A stretch of DNA of 48,703 nt from Chloroflexota bacterium (GTDB lineage: Bacteria; Chloroflexota; Anaerolineae; Promineifilales; Promineifilaceae), in the NCBI GenBank assembly GCA_018004935.1, contig JAGNBF010000004.1, positions 1 through 48,703 on the forward strand, read 5' to 3'. This document shows positions 38,904 to 47,486 of the stretch, one piece after another (within the stretch, counting starts at the first letter, position 1; every line of letters begins with the position of its first letter). Under the pieces are notes generated by a model that was not told where the DNA came from, made no database searches, and worked only from the letters and a program-made list of their open reading frames with translations. The position numbers were made by a program, and so were the translations under genes.

Positions 38904-39359
38904 CTACGCACTTAACTCGGACAGCACCGCTTTTACAGCCTGGGGGACTGCGGCCGCGACATCCGGGGAACACCCCTCGACAAAATCAAGCGTGTTTTCT
39001 GCCTCAATGGCAATAATCCGAATATCATCAGGCATTTTGATACCGATGGTTTTGCCGAGCTGAATAGCGGTCGGCAGATTGACATCATGCACAGACGCCG
39101 AATGTTGGGTATTGATGTCGTTAAGTTTAAGGTGATGGAGTGTTCCCGGCGGATGTGTGCCGGTGTGAATTGCATCCACAATGATCGCCTTGTCAAAACC
39201 GGCCAGGCGTTCCATCAGGCGCAAACCACCACACGTCTCCTGCCCAACTTCAATCAACATATTCGGTGGCAGTTGTTTGCCAACCAGACCGGCAATGAGT
39301 AGCCCCACCCCATCATCCCCCAAAATCGGATTGCCCAACCCCAAGATCAATGTTTTCAT
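38904..39359 (-). CDS. [NiFe]-hydrogenase maturation endopeptidase
   Basis: About 151 residues; ATG at 39359 (AGG nine bases upstream) is preferred to ATG at 39377, which would overlap the large-subunit stop. The HycI/HyaD/HoxW family mark GLGNPILGDDGVG opens the protein and supplies the nickel-sensing Glu/Asp position (first D of GDD), with a further conserved Asp in VDAIHTG and His in SVHDVNL. These proteases clip the C-terminal tail from the large subunit after nickel insertion. The substrate is evidently the adjacent large subunit, which carries a 29-residue tail after its last ligand motif. Length is typical of the family. It is the last gene of the operon. Confidence 0.93.
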   Translation of the reverse strand: MKTLILGLGNPILGDDGVGLLIAGLVGKQLPPNMLIEVGQETCGGLRLMERLAGFDKAIIVDAIHTGTHPPGTLHHLKLNDINTQHSASVHDVNLPTAIQLGKTIGIKMPDDIRIIAIEAENTLDFVEGCSPDVAAAVPQAVKAVLSELSA

Positions 39360-39369
39360 CGTTTGTCGC

Positions 39370-40878
39370 CTAATCATTCACGCCGCGACTGAGCCGTTGC
39401 ACGATGTCCCCCGCCGGATCGCGGATGACAACTTCGAGTGGCATGTGGCCGGGTAATGAATGGGTAGCACAGCCAAAGCAGGGATCATAAGCCCGGAACG
39501 CCATCTCCACCCGGTTCAGCAACCCTTCGGTGATGACTGTGCCTTTGTGGATGAGGCTCTGGGCCGCTTTTTTGATAGACATGCTGATGGGGGCGTAGTT
39601 GTTGGTTGTACCGACGATGAGATTGACGCGGGTAACGCGGCCGCGTTCGTCCGTCCAATAATGATGGGTCAACGTCCCACGCGGGGCCTCCACAATCCCA
39701 ATCCCCTCAGTCGGTTTCGCCGTCGGCACGGTGCGGAACTGATCCGAGGTGATCTCCGGGTCTGTTGCCAGTTCCACCCACCGCTCCGCCGCATACAACA
39801 TCTCAATCAGCCGCGCCCAATGGGTCGCCAGCCGATAATGCACGACTTTCCGGTCCGTCGTACTGGCATAACGGGCATCATCCGCCTCAAAGAACGATTC
39901 ATAAAACCGTTCATACTCCTCTTGCGCCAGCGGCGTCGCCATCCGATCCGCCGCATTCAGGCGCGATAGCGGCGTAGCACAATACACCCCCGAATCCCGG
40001 CCATCCACAAACCCCTTCCACCCCACTTTCTTGAGGTAAGGAAACTTCAGGTAGGTCCACGGCTCCACCCGCTCACTGATCCATTCCGGGTATTCATCCG
40101 GCGCATACTTGCCGATGCGCTCCCCATCTGGCGACATCACACTGACTTTGCCATCATAAAAGTTCACCTGATTTTGCTCATCCACCAGACCAATGTAATA
40201 CGTGCGATCAGCGTAGGTGTCCCCCAAAATCATCTCCAGGTATTGCGGATTTTTGAGCACGACATCATTGAACAACTTAAGGCTAAAGCGGGCGAAATCT
40301 ACCGCCCAGCGCCCCAACTTTTCGATTTCCTGCCGTTGTGCCTCACTGATCCCTTTGGTCAGCCCGCCGGGAATGGCCGTGCAGGGATGAACCTGCCGCC
40401 CCCCGATCATCTCGATGACGGTGTGACCAGCCTTGCGGGCCTGGATCACCTGGCTGGCGACTTCCAGCCCCACTTTGTGAATGACGCCCAGGATGTTCCG
40501 CTCGGCTACCGGCGCGTCTGGCCCCATGATGAAGTCCGGGCCACCCAACGCATAAAAATGGGTGGCATGATCGGTGACGTAGAAGGCACTGTAGAGCAGT
40601 TCGCGCAACTTTTTGGCGGTGGGGGGCGGGTCAACGTGATAAACGGCATCGGCGGCTTTCGCGGCCGCCATATGATGCGCTTCCGGGCAGACACCACAGA
40701 TGCGATTGGTCAGAATGGGCATTTCCTCGACCGGGCGGCCCACGCAAAAGCGCTCAAAGCCACGCAGTTCGGGAATTTGAAAGTAGGTGTTGGCAACCTC
40801 TCCCGCATCATCCAGGAAAATCTCAATTTTGCCGTGACCTTCCAGCCGCGTAATAGGATCAATCGTGATGCGTGGCAT
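39370..40878 (-). CDS. mvhA: [NiFe]-hydrogenase large subunit, MvhA-type (group 3)
   Basis: 502 residues; ATG at 40878 follows AAGGAG. It holds the Ni-Fe(CN)2CO active site that splits or forms H2. The N-terminal ligand motif RICGVC gives C61 and C64; the C-terminal motif DPCFGCATH gives C467 and C470, with H473 as the expected cleavage point, leaving a 29-residue tail for the protease encoded next. RLEGHGKIEI near residue 11 is the usual opening of group 3 large subunits. Neighbouring small subunit, MvhD and HdrABC place it with group 3c (MvhADG-Hdr) hydrogenases. Cytosolic, no signal. It is separated from the small-subunit gene by an SRPBCC gene, which is unusual. Confidence 0.95.
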   Translation of the reverse strand: MPRITIDPITRLEGHGKIEIFLDDAGEVANTYFQIPELRGFERFCVGRPVEEMPILTNRICGVCPEAHHMAAAKAADAVYHVDPPPTAKKLRELLYSAFYVTDHATHFYALGGPDFIMGPDAPVAERNILGVIHKVGLEVASQVIQARKAGHTVIEMIGGRQVHPCTAIPGGLTKGISEAQRQEIEKLGRWAVDFARFSLKLFNDVVLKNPQYLEMILGDTYADRTYYIGLVDEQNQVNFYDGKVSVMSPDGERIGKYAPDEYPEWISERVEPWTYLKFPYLKKVGWKGFVDGRDSGVYCATPLSRLNAADRMATPLAQEEYERFYESFFEADDARYASTTDRKVVHYRLATHWARLIEMLYAAERWVELATDPEITSDQFRTVPTAKPTEGIGIVEAPRGTLTHHYWTDERGRVTRVNLIVGTTNNYAPISMSIKKAAQSLIHKGTVITEGLLNRVEMAFRAYDPCFGCATHSLPGHMPLEVVIRDPAGDIVQRLSRGVND

Positions 40879-40900
40879 GGCTTAACTCCTTCGGAAATAG

Positions 40901-40937
40901 CCGGTCAGCTAGTCAGCCGGTCAGCACAAAAGCTGAC
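40901..40937 (+). repeat. Short repeats and hairpin upstream of mvhA
   Basis: The 105-bp gap before mvhA contains CCGGTCAGC twice (40901 and 40917) and a 6-bp hairpin GTCAGC (40920-40925) / GCTGAC (40932-40937) with a 6-base loop. It may be an mRNA processing or stabilising element between the SRPBCC and mvhA cistrons, or just replication slippage. Confidence 0.4.
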
Positions 40938-40983
40938 AAGCTGAAATGCTCATCTCCTCACCCAAGTTGATTTTGAGCGAACC

Positions 40984-41418
40984 CTAATTAATTGCTTCTG
41001 CTCTCGCCTTAAGGGCTTTGTCCATGGCTTCAAAACCGAGCTTTGAATGAGTATCAATGTCTTTTGCCTGTAAAGGAACGAACAACCCATTGAACACCTC
41101 GCGGTCAATGAAGCGAACTTGATTACTCCCCATTGGTTCAATGGTGAAGTGATGTTCTCCCCTGAAAAGGCTGGGGTGAATGACATGATATTTCCAGCAT
41201 AACTCTTTACTGGGCGTCACTGCCAAGACTTGGCAATGCAGGGTCATTTCTTTTGAGCCTGACTGGAAAGTAATATCTACTTTTTCACCTACTTGTGCCT
41301 TTCCGGACGCATGGTGAATAAAGGGATTCCATTCAGGATATTTGTCCAAATCCGTCAAAATCTGCCAGACTTGTTCAGGGGATGCTTGAATTTCAATCTC
41401 TGTCCGAAGTTCCTTCAT
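40984..41418 (-). CDS. SRPBCC/polyketide-cyclase-like domain protein
   Basis: 144 residues; ATG at 41418 is preceded by AAGGAG. The whole protein is one SRPBCC (START-like, Bet v 1 fold) domain: TEIEIQASPEQVWQILTDLDKYPEWNPFI is its standard opening (broken here at Q), followed by VGEKVDITF and ending in the long helix KLGFEAMDKALKARAEA. The fold forms a hydrophobic cavity that binds lipids or small aromatic ligands. It stands between mvhG and mvhA, 12 bp after mvhG. No role of this family in hydrogenases is known to me; it may help assembly or be a passenger. Confidence 0.9.
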   Translation of the reverse strand: MKELRTEIEIQASPEQVWQILTDLDKYPEWNPFIHHASGKAQVGEKVDITFQSGSKEMTLHCQVLAVTPSKELCWKYHVIHPSLFRGEHHFTIEPMGSNQVRFIDREVFNGLFVPLQAKDIDTHSKLGFEAMDKALKARAEAIN

Positions 41419-41430
41419 GGCCTACTCCTT

Positions 41431-42432
41431 TTATGACAACCGATGATTCCCTCCAGACGGATTTCCCCGGTGCAACAATGAACCGGCCAGGTTGAAACGG
41501 TAGAACATGCCCGCCGGGTCGGGAATGCCGTCCAGGATGCGTTCGATTTCGTTGGGGTCGTTGCTGTCTATGACCGAAGCGACGGCACTCATTAGCTTTG
41601 CGCCGTAATCCACAACGCCATCGGCCGGGCCGTAACAACCGACACAGGGCGCACCCGCCAATGGGCACAGCGCCCCGCAACCGCTACGGGTGGCCGGGCC
41701 ATTGCACAAAATGCCTTGCTCCAGGAGACAAAGGGCAGGATCGGGTTGAATCTCTTGTATACGCACAAAGGCGTTGATCTTTTTCTCATGCCGTTGGCGC
41801 AGACATTCCTCGCAGACGGTGGAGTGGCCTGCCCCCAGAACCGTGCCGGGGGGTGGCAAGGTGGCTTTGCCCTGCAAAACGGCGATCACCACATCAATCA
41901 CCGCCCCGATCTGTTTCGCTTCGGGGGGACAGCCGGGGATGTAATAATCCACGGGAACCACCTGATCCAGGGTGCGGATGATGGGATAGAACGCCGGAAT
42001 GTGGAGTTCGCCTTCGGGGACGGTGTAGCTGTCCCGCGGCCGCAATCCCTGTGGATTTTCCGTCGAAGGGCCAGCATAAACCGTATCAAAGATGGCCTCG
42101 CGGGTGGACAGGTTCGCCAGGGCCGGGATACACCCCTCACAGGCACACGAGCCAAACGCCACCAAAATCTGAGCTTTGCGCCGCAAAAGCCGGGCCATGT
42201 GCTCATTTTCGCTGTTGCGGATAGAGCCATTAAACAAACACAAGGTGATGGAGCCATCGGGCATGGCTTCCACATCTGCATACTTGGCATCCATCGCCAC
42301 CGGCCAGAAAACCACCTCAAAATTGGCATCCACAGCCAAAATTTTCTCGTGGATGTTCAAGACGGCGATCTCACAACCACCACAGGCGGCCGCCCAATAC
42401 ATGGCGAATTTGGGTTTGCCGTTCTCGTTCAT
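41431..42432 (-). CDS. mvhG: [NiFe]-hydrogenase small subunit, MvhG-type
   Basis: 333 residues. The ATG at 42432 overlaps the mvhD stop by 4 bp (ATGA type), so translation is coupled. It carries the Fe-S chain that takes electrons from the active site: proximal-cluster motif AACGGCE (C17, C20), then GSCACEGC and PGCPPE, and C-terminal cysteines CEECLRQRH, CNGPATRSGCGALCP and CVGCYGP for the medial and distal clusters. There is no Tat signal, so it is cytosolic, as in group 3. It pairs with the large subunit encoded at 39370-40878 and passes electrons to MvhD. Confidence 0.94.
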   Translation of the reverse strand: MNENGKPKFAMYWAAACGGCEIAVLNIHEKILAVDANFEVVFWPVAMDAKYADVEAMPDGSITLCLFNGSIRNSENEHMARLLRRKAQILVAFGSCACEGCIPALANLSTREAIFDTVYAGPSTENPQGLRPRDSYTVPEGELHIPAFYPIIRTLDQVVPVDYYIPGCPPEAKQIGAVIDVVIAVLQGKATLPPPGTVLGAGHSTVCEECLRQRHEKKINAFVRIQEIQPDPALCLLEQGILCNGPATRSGCGALCPLAGAPCVGCYGPADGVVDYGAKLMSAVASVIDSNDPNEIERILDGIPDPAGMFYRFNLAGSLLHRGNPSGGNHRLS

Positions 42433-42905
42433 GCGGGCACCTCCAGGAGTGAGGGCAGAGGAGTGAGCGTTGCGTTCCCATTGGTATAGGTGTTAGCACC
42501 CCAGTTTAGCGGGCCAAGCGCACGGATTTCCTCCACCATTGTCGTGATTTCCTCAGTGAGCCTGACCCCTTCGGCCGCGCTGGCCCAGACCAGTTTGATC
42601 CGTTGCGGTTCTAGCCCCATTTGGGTTAAAGTGCGCCGCAGGAGCAAGAAGCGCCGCAACGCTTTGTAATTTTGCTCCAGGTAATGGCATTCGCCGGGAT
42701 GACAGCCGGTGATTAAGACGCCATCGGCCCCGTTGGCTAAGGCTTTCAGCACAAAGGCCGGGTCTAAACGCCCCGAACACATCAGCCGGATGAGGCGAAT
42801 GTTGGGCGGGTATTTCATCCGGGCCGTACCGGCCAGGTCGGCGGCGCGATAACTACACCAGTTGCAGGTGAAGCCAATGATGACTGGCTCGAATGTTCCT
42901 TCCAT
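42429..42905 (-). CDS. mvhD: MvhD/FlpD-type hydrogenase delta subunit
   Basis: 158 residues, ATG at 42905. The family marks are CNWCSYRAADLAG near residue 15, RLMCSGRLDP near 42 and GVLITGCHPGECHY near 63, whose cysteines bind a [2Fe-2S] cluster. MvhD is the bridge that hands electrons from the hydrogenase to HdrA. Here it lies exactly between hdrA (18 bp upstream) and mvhG (4-bp overlap), the classical order. Length is normal for the stand-alone subunit. Confidence 0.94.
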   Translation of the reverse strand: MEGTFEPVIIGFTCNWCSYRAADLAGTARMKYPPNIRLIRLMCSGRLDPAFVLKALANGADGVLITGCHPGECHYLEQNYKALRRFLLLRRTLTQMGLEPQRIKLVWASAAEGVRLTEEITTMVEEIRALGPLNWGANTYTNGNATLTPLPSLLEVPA

Positions 42906-42923
42906 GATCTGCCTCCAACTTTG

Positions 42924-44975
42924 TCAGGCGGGCACGGCCACCGGCGTTAGTTTTTTGCCATTTGTCAGATTGAGTAACAGCAAACCTTCGATTTGGGCCA
43001 TGATCTGGTCGTTGCTGAATACGGTGCCGCTAATCGCTCCGGCGGGGCAGGCCGCCACACAGGTTCCGCACCCCTGGCACAGGGCCGGGTTAATTTCGGA
43101 AACCTGCTGATCCTCGTGGAAGAGGATGGCGTTGAACGGGCACAGGTTGTTGCAGATGCGACAGCCGGAGCATTTTTCGCTGGTGATGCTGGCCCGAACC
43201 GGCTCCAGAGCAATCTCTTTTTGCTGAATGCGGCTGAGAACCCGCGCGGCCGCGGCCGCGCCCTGGGCCACACTGTTGGGAATATCCTTCGGCCCCTGCA
43301 CACATCCGGCAATAAAAATGCCTTCCGTCATCGTGGCTACCGGGTCCAACTTGGGATGCCGTTCGATAAACCAACCATCGGCACTGCACGAGATACCGAA
43401 CAGCCGCGCCAACTCCTTCGCATCATGGCGTGGTTCCAGGCCCGCCGAGAGGATGACCATATCCACCGGGATACGCCGCTGTTTACCGGCCAATGTGTCC
43501 TCAACCTGAATGATGATTTTGCCCTCTTCACCGGCCAGACGGGCCGCATCGGTGACTTCGGCGACGCGGCCGCGGACAAACAACGTCCCTTCTTCTAGCA
43601 CCCGCTGGTAAAACTCATCATACGCTTTGGCCGGTGTCCGCATGTCAATGTAAAAGTTGTAGACCGTGGCGCCCGTGCGCTCCTTGACCAGATGGGCAAA
43701 TTTCAGGCTCTGCATACAGCAGATGACCGAGCAATAGTTGTTGTAGTTGCGGTCGCGGCTCCCCACACAATGAATGATGCCCACCGAGCGCGGTTCCGTA
43801 ACCCCATCACGCAGGACGATTTTGCCAGAGGTAGGGCCAGCCGCATTCGAGAGCCGCTCAAACTCCAGATTGGTAAACACATTAGCCAGACGACCATACC
43901 CATATTGCGGCACACGCCGCGCATCGAACAAATCGTAGCCGGTCGCCAGGATGATGTTGCCGACCTGGAAGGTGATAAATTGATCCTCTTGCGTGAAATC
44001 AATCGCGCCGATGGAACAGAATTTTTCACAGGCGCGGCAAGTCCCTTTTTTGAAGTAGGTGCAATTTTCACGATCCAGCACCGGGTACTTGGGCACAGCC
44101 TGGGCGAAGGGGGTGTAAATCGCCTTGCGATACCCCAATCCCGCTTCGTACTCCTCATCCACCACCTTCTGCGGGCATTTTTCCTGGCAGATGCCACAGC
44201 CGGTACACAGATCGGTGTTCACGTAACGGGCTTTCTGGCGCACCGTCACCGTGAAGTTACCCACATAACCATCCACCCGTGTGACCTCGCTCCAGGTGAG
44301 CAGGGTAATATGGGGATGGGTTCCGGCGGAAACCATGCGCGGCGTCAGGATGCAGGCGGCGCAGTCCAGGGTGGGGAAGGTTTTGTCGAATTGGGCCATG
44401 TGGCCGCCGATGGACGGCTCACGCTCGACCAGGTAGACCGGGAAGCCGCTGTCGGCAATTTCCAGGGCCGCCTGGATACCGGCGATGCCGCCCCCGACGA
44501 CCAGGGTGGCGGGGTGAATAGGGACGTGCAGGGGTTCTAATGGTTCATGTTGCCGCACCCGCTCGATACCCCCGGAAACGACTGTTTTGGCTTTTTCGGT
44601 CGCGGCCGCTTTGTCGGTATGCACCCAGGAAACCTGCTCCCGGATGGAGACCAGTTCGCACAGGTACGGGTTGAGACCGGCCCGCTGGCAGGCGATGCGA
44701 AAAGTTTGTTCGTGCAGGTGGGGTGAACAGGCGGCGACGACAACACGTGTCAGCCCCAACTGGCGGATGTCCTCTTCGATCATCTCCTGGCCGAGGCTGG
44801 AGCACATAAATTTGTAGTCGCGGGCGATGACGACGCCGCGATGTTTGAGCCGACCGGCGGCCCATTGGGCGACCTCGGCGACGTTGACGGTTCCGGCGAT
44901 GTTACTGCCGCAGTGGCAGACATAAACGCCGATCCGTTCTTCTGGGGCCTGGGGAGATGAGTTTGGCACCGTCAT
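42924..44975 (-). CDS. hdrA: Heterodisulfide reductase subunit A-like flavoprotein
   Basis: 683 residues; its ATG overlaps the hdrB stop by 4 bp. Residues 16-30 hold the HdrA opening VCHCGSNIAGTVNV. A Rossmann FAD motif follows (VVGGGIAGIQAALEIADSG, about 160-180) with IGGHMAQFDKTFPTLDC. There are four ferredoxin-like motifs: CTGCGICQEKCP, CRACEKFC, CSGCRICNNLCP and CQGCGTCVAACP. HdrA carries the FAD that, in methanogens, splits an electron pair between a low-potential ferredoxin and HdrB. The C-terminal ferredoxin-type domain and cytosolic location match. In bacteria the disulfide substrate is unknown. Five GCGGCCGC sites lie in it, two overlapping at 43246-43259. Confidence 0.95.
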   Translation of the reverse strand: MTVPNSSPQAPEERIGVYVCHCGSNIAGTVNVAEVAQWAAGRLKHRGVVIARDYKFMCSSLGQEMIEEDIRQLGLTRVVVAACSPHLHEQTFRIACQRAGLNPYLCELVSIREQVSWVHTDKAAATEKAKTVVSGGIERVRQHEPLEPLHVPIHPATLVVGGGIAGIQAALEIADSGFPVYLVEREPSIGGHMAQFDKTFPTLDCAACILTPRMVSAGTHPHITLLTWSEVTRVDGYVGNFTVTVRQKARYVNTDLCTGCGICQEKCPQKVVDEEYEAGLGYRKAIYTPFAQAVPKYPVLDRENCTYFKKGTCRACEKFCSIGAIDFTQEDQFITFQVGNIILATGYDLFDARRVPQYGYGRLANVFTNLEFERLSNAAGPTSGKIVLRDGVTEPRSVGIIHCVGSRDRNYNNYCSVICCMQSLKFAHLVKERTGATVYNFYIDMRTPAKAYDEFYQRVLEEGTLFVRGRVAEVTDAARLAGEEGKIIIQVEDTLAGKQRRIPVDMVILSAGLEPRHDAKELARLFGISCSADGWFIERHPKLDPVATMTEGIFIAGCVQGPKDIPNSVAQGAAAAARVLSRIQQKEIALEPVRASITSEKCSGCRICNNLCPFNAILFHEDQQVSEINPALCQGCGTCVAACPAGAISGTVFSNDQIMAQIEGLLLLNLTNGKKLTPVAVPA

Positions 44976-45961
44976 GGGCGCACCTCCTCATGTTCGGGCA
45001 TACGGGGCATGGGCAGGGCTTCTTTGGCGCGGCGGGGTTTGTGGGCAACGGGCGCGGCCGCGGCCTCTGCCACCGGTTCACGCAAACGAGCCAGGGCTGG
45101 GCGTGCATCCACCATCTCGCGGCCAATCCCCAACCGCTCCGGCTCCAGACCAAAGGCCAGCCCCATGAGCTGGGTGAAGAATAGCACTGGCATGTTGTAG
45201 TGGGTGCCAAAGTGACGATTGGTGTCGTTTTGGTAGGCGTCCAGGTTCAACTGGCACATGGGGCAGAGGGTGACGAGCATGTCGGCGTGATATTCTGCGG
45301 CCGCGTGGAGCAACCGTCGTATCAGTTCATAAGCCGTTGGGGGGCTGATCTGCGTCATGTGCCCGCCACAGCAATGGGTCTTGAGCGGGAAATCAATCAC
45401 CTCGGCCCCCAACATTTTCAGCAGATGATCTAGCTCATTGGGGTACTCGGGATTGCTCCAGCGGTGCTCATAGTCGGGGCGCGGCAACATACAGCCGTAA
45501 TAGGGGGCGATGCGTAACCCATTGAGCGGTTTCACCACATGCTCCCGGATAACACGCTCATCCAGATCATGCACGATGACATCCAGCAGGTGGCGAATCT
45601 CCAGTGAACCGGGATCGTAAGACAGCCCACCCGCCGCCAGCGCACCGTTCACTTTTTGGTTCAGGGTTGAACTTTCCTGCATGTAATGATCGGCTTTGCT
45701 GAGATTGACATAGCAGGCACTACACGGTGCGATCAGGGTATGGGAGCCATTGGCTTGTGCGGCCGCTAACGCCAGGTTCCTCGCAATGAGGGCATAAGCC
45801 GGAACCAGACTAATCGCCACATATTCCGTGGCCCCACAGCAGTTCCAATCATGCACTTCTTCCAAATCCAGGCCGAGCGGTTCGCAGATCGCCATCATGG
45901 AATCGAGGTAGGATCGGGAGACACGTTCCATCGAACAACCGGGATAAAGCAGATATTTCAT
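44972..45961 (-). CDS. hdrB: Heterodisulfide reductase subunit B-like protein
   Basis: 329 residues, with 4-bp overlaps at both ends. It has two CCG domains: first YPGCSMER, WNCCGATEY, PCSACYVN; second YYGCMLPRP, THCCGGHMT, CPMCQLN. In HdrB these cysteines bind the two non-cubane [4Fe-4S] clusters at which a disulfide is reduced. The fold normally ends near residue 290; here about 40 residues follow (Ala run, then HKPRRAKEALPMPRMPEHEE), a basic/proline tail not usual in the family. It works with HdrA and HdrC in the cytosol. Confidence 0.94.
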   Translation of the reverse strand: MKYLLYPGCSMERVSRSYLDSMMAICEPLGLDLEEVHDWNCCGATEYVAISLVPAYALIARNLALAAAQANGSHTLIAPCSACYVNLSKADHYMQESSTLNQKVNGALAAGGLSYDPGSLEIRHLLDVIVHDLDERVIREHVVKPLNGLRIAPYYGCMLPRPDYEHRWSNPEYPNELDHLLKMLGAEVIDFPLKTHCCGGHMTQISPPTAYELIRRLLHAAAEYHADMLVTLCPMCQLNLDAYQNDTNRHFGTHYNMPVLFFTQLMGLAFGLEPERLGIGREMVDARPALARLREPVAEAAAAPVAHKPRRAKEALPMPRMPEHEEVRP

Positions 45962-46569
45962 GGCGTCGCCTCCAGTTCCCTGGCGCGGGCCAGGATCGCT
46001 CTGAGTTCATGGACGCCCTCAATGCGGGTGGGCGTGAGGTCCATCCGTCCCCGGCTCAACATACCCAGCCCTAACGGGGCCAGCCCTGGTACACGCAGGG
46101 GAAAATGGCGAAGATAATGGCGTGTTGCCAGCCCCAATTCAAAGCTACGGCCATAATTTTCGACCAGTTGTACAAAGGTGCGGGCGAAGTCTGGGGCTGT
46201 GGCGTCCTGATATAACTTCGCCTGAATGGCCATGCTCTTGAGGGTGTACATGACATCGGTGATGTGGACGTTTTGGGGGCAGCGCACAACACAGTGATAA
46301 CAGGAGACACAAATCCAGGGGGTATTACTGCTCAAGGCTTCCTCGCGCATACCGGCCCGGATCATGGCGAAGAGCTGGCGCGGGGTATGATCCATGTCAG
46401 CCGATACGGGGCAGGAGCCGCCGCAAGTGCCACATTGGATACACATCTCCAGCCGGGAGACTCCGGCGGTAGCCGCGCTCACTTCTTCCAAAAATTGTAA
46501 GTCAGCGATAGGGGCAGGCGGTAAGGGGGGAATGGTGGCCTGCTCAGTTTCAGGGGCGAATAGGGTCAA
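45958..46569 (-). CDS. hdrC: Heterodisulfide reductase subunit C-like ferredoxin
   Basis: 203 residues from ATG at 46569, which has GGAGG nearby upstream. Two [4Fe-4S] motifs: CIQCGTCGGSCP (C43, C46, C49, C53) and CVSCYHCVVRCP (C87, C90, C93, C97). The rest is helical. HdrC relays electrons from HdrA to HdrB. No TM helices are present, so this is the soluble HdrC form rather than the membrane HdrE/DsrM kind. It is the first gene of the operon and starts about 160 bp after the regulator gene's end, a gap holding a palindrome and a candidate promoter. Confidence 0.94.
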   Translation of the reverse strand: MTLFAPETEQATIPPLPPAPIADLQFLEEVSAATAGVSRLEMCIQCGTCGGSCPVSADMDHTPRQLFAMIRAGMREEALSSNTPWICVSCYHCVVRCPQNVHITDVMYTLKSMAIQAKLYQDATAPDFARTFVQLVENYGRSFELGLATRHYLRHFPLRVPGLAPLGLGMLSRGRMDLTPTRIEGVHELRAILARARELEATP

Positions 46570-46651
46570 GTTGCACCTCCTACACCTGGGCCAGAAATCC
46601 GGGGGATGCGGCCGCGTGGATGGCTACAACGAACGGTTCCCACTTTGATAC

Positions 46652-46680
46652 AGTTTACGATGGAGCAGGGGGCGCAAGAA
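46652..46680 (-). promoter_or_regulatory. Candidate promoter for the hdr-mvh operon
   Basis: On the minus strand TTCTTG (46675-46680) and TAAACT (46652-46657) are 17 bp apart and lie about 85 bp before hdrC. The -10 box matches consensus at four of six positions; the -35 box is poor, as expected for a promoter that needs an activator. Confidence 0.3.
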
Positions 46681-46681
46681 A

Positions 46682-46717
46682 GATACAACTACATCACCCG
46701 GGTAATGTAGTTGCATC
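46682..46717. promoter_or_regulatory. 36-bp near-perfect palindrome, candidate operator
   Basis: Arms GAT-A-CAACTACAT and ATGTAGTTG-C-ATC surround the centre ACCCGGGT. Only two base pairs of the 18 mismatch. It lies directly upstream of the candidate -35 box of the hdr-mvh operon and 15 bp past the end of the PAS-LuxR gene. No T-run follows on either strand, which argues against a simple terminator. The placement suits an activator such as the adjacent LuxR-type protein. Confidence 0.6.
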
Positions 46718-46731
46718 ATTTGTGCGGAATT

Positions 46732-47436
46732 TCACAATTGATCAGGTTCGGCTTCGATCAGGTGATGTTGCAGGGCATAAAGAACGGCCTGGAGCCGACT
46801 GTGGACATGGAGTTTGCTGAGGATGTTTTGGATGTGGTTGCGGGCGGTGGTGTTGCTGATGGTTAAGGCGTCGGCGATGGTGTTGGTGTTTAACCCTTGT
46901 GCCAACAGGGTGAGGACTTCACGTTCACGGTCACTCAGTTCAATATCATCGGGGGGGGTGACTGCCTGCCACAGCTCTGTGACGATATTGTTGACCGGGG
47001 CAGGCGTTTGCAGGAGAGACAGGGCCGCAGAAACCTGGGCCAGGGCTTCTTCCTGCCGTTTCTTTTGGCTGGCATCGCGTAGGAGATGTACAACGAGGGG
47101 GGATTTTTGTTCCTGGGGTAAGGTGAGGATGCTCAAGTTGACCCAACATCGTTGGCCGGTACTGGTTTGCACCCAGAGATCGAAGCCAGGGACGGTCTGG
47201 TCGGCTTCCGCCCTGATGACGACCTGGCATTGTAAACGACAGAAGGGGCAACCTTGATCGTCCTGGCCCTGTAGGATATTGCAACAGGGGCGGCCCAGGA
47301 CTTCGGACGCGGTGTAGCCTAGAAGTTCTTGCGCGGCCGCGTTCCAAAAAAGAACCCGCTGATTTTCACCCACCACAAAAGCTCCATCAGCCGTATGGGT
47401 CAGTAGGGTGAACAGGTTAGATGGTTCGCTTTTCAT
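46732..47436 (-). CDS. PAS-domain LuxR-family transcription regulator
   Basis: 234 residues; ATG at 47436 (AGGT six bases upstream) is chosen because the longer frame to 47535 runs into a palindromic repeat. Residues about 10-130 form a PAS domain (FTLLTHTADGAFVVGENQRVLFWNAAAQ is its first half; WVNLSILTLP its end). It contains a Cys-rich insert CCNILQGQDDQGCPFCRLQC with five Cys, which could bind a metal/Fe-S cluster or act as a thiol switch. The C-terminal 65 residues are a LuxR/NarL-type HTH: ELSDREREVLTLLAQGLN, then TIADALTISNTTARNHIQNI. There is no receiver domain, so it senses directly. It lies upstream of the hdr-mvh operon on the same strand and probably controls it by redox state. 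Confidence 0.88.
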   Translation of the reverse strand: MKSEPSNLFTLLTHTADGAFVVGENQRVLFWNAAAQELLGYTASEVLGRPCCNILQGQDDQGCPFCRLQCQVVIRAEADQTVPGFDLWVQTSTGQRCWVNLSILTLPQEQKSPLVVHLLRDASQKKRQEEALAQVSAALSLLQTPAPVNNIVTELWQAVTPPDDIELSDREREVLTLLAQGLNTNTIADALTISNTTARNHIQNILSKLHVHSRLQAVLYALQHHLIEAEPDQL

Positions 47437-47486
47437 GGCACACCTGACCTGCGTTTTATAGACATTCAGAAAATCATTCTGAGTCT

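Noticed and set aside
39460-39969. Plus-strand frame of 169 codons in the hydrogenase large-subunit gene
   Set aside because: It is antisense to mvhA, whose active-site motifs prove the other strand; Arg/Gly/Pro-rich shadow composition.
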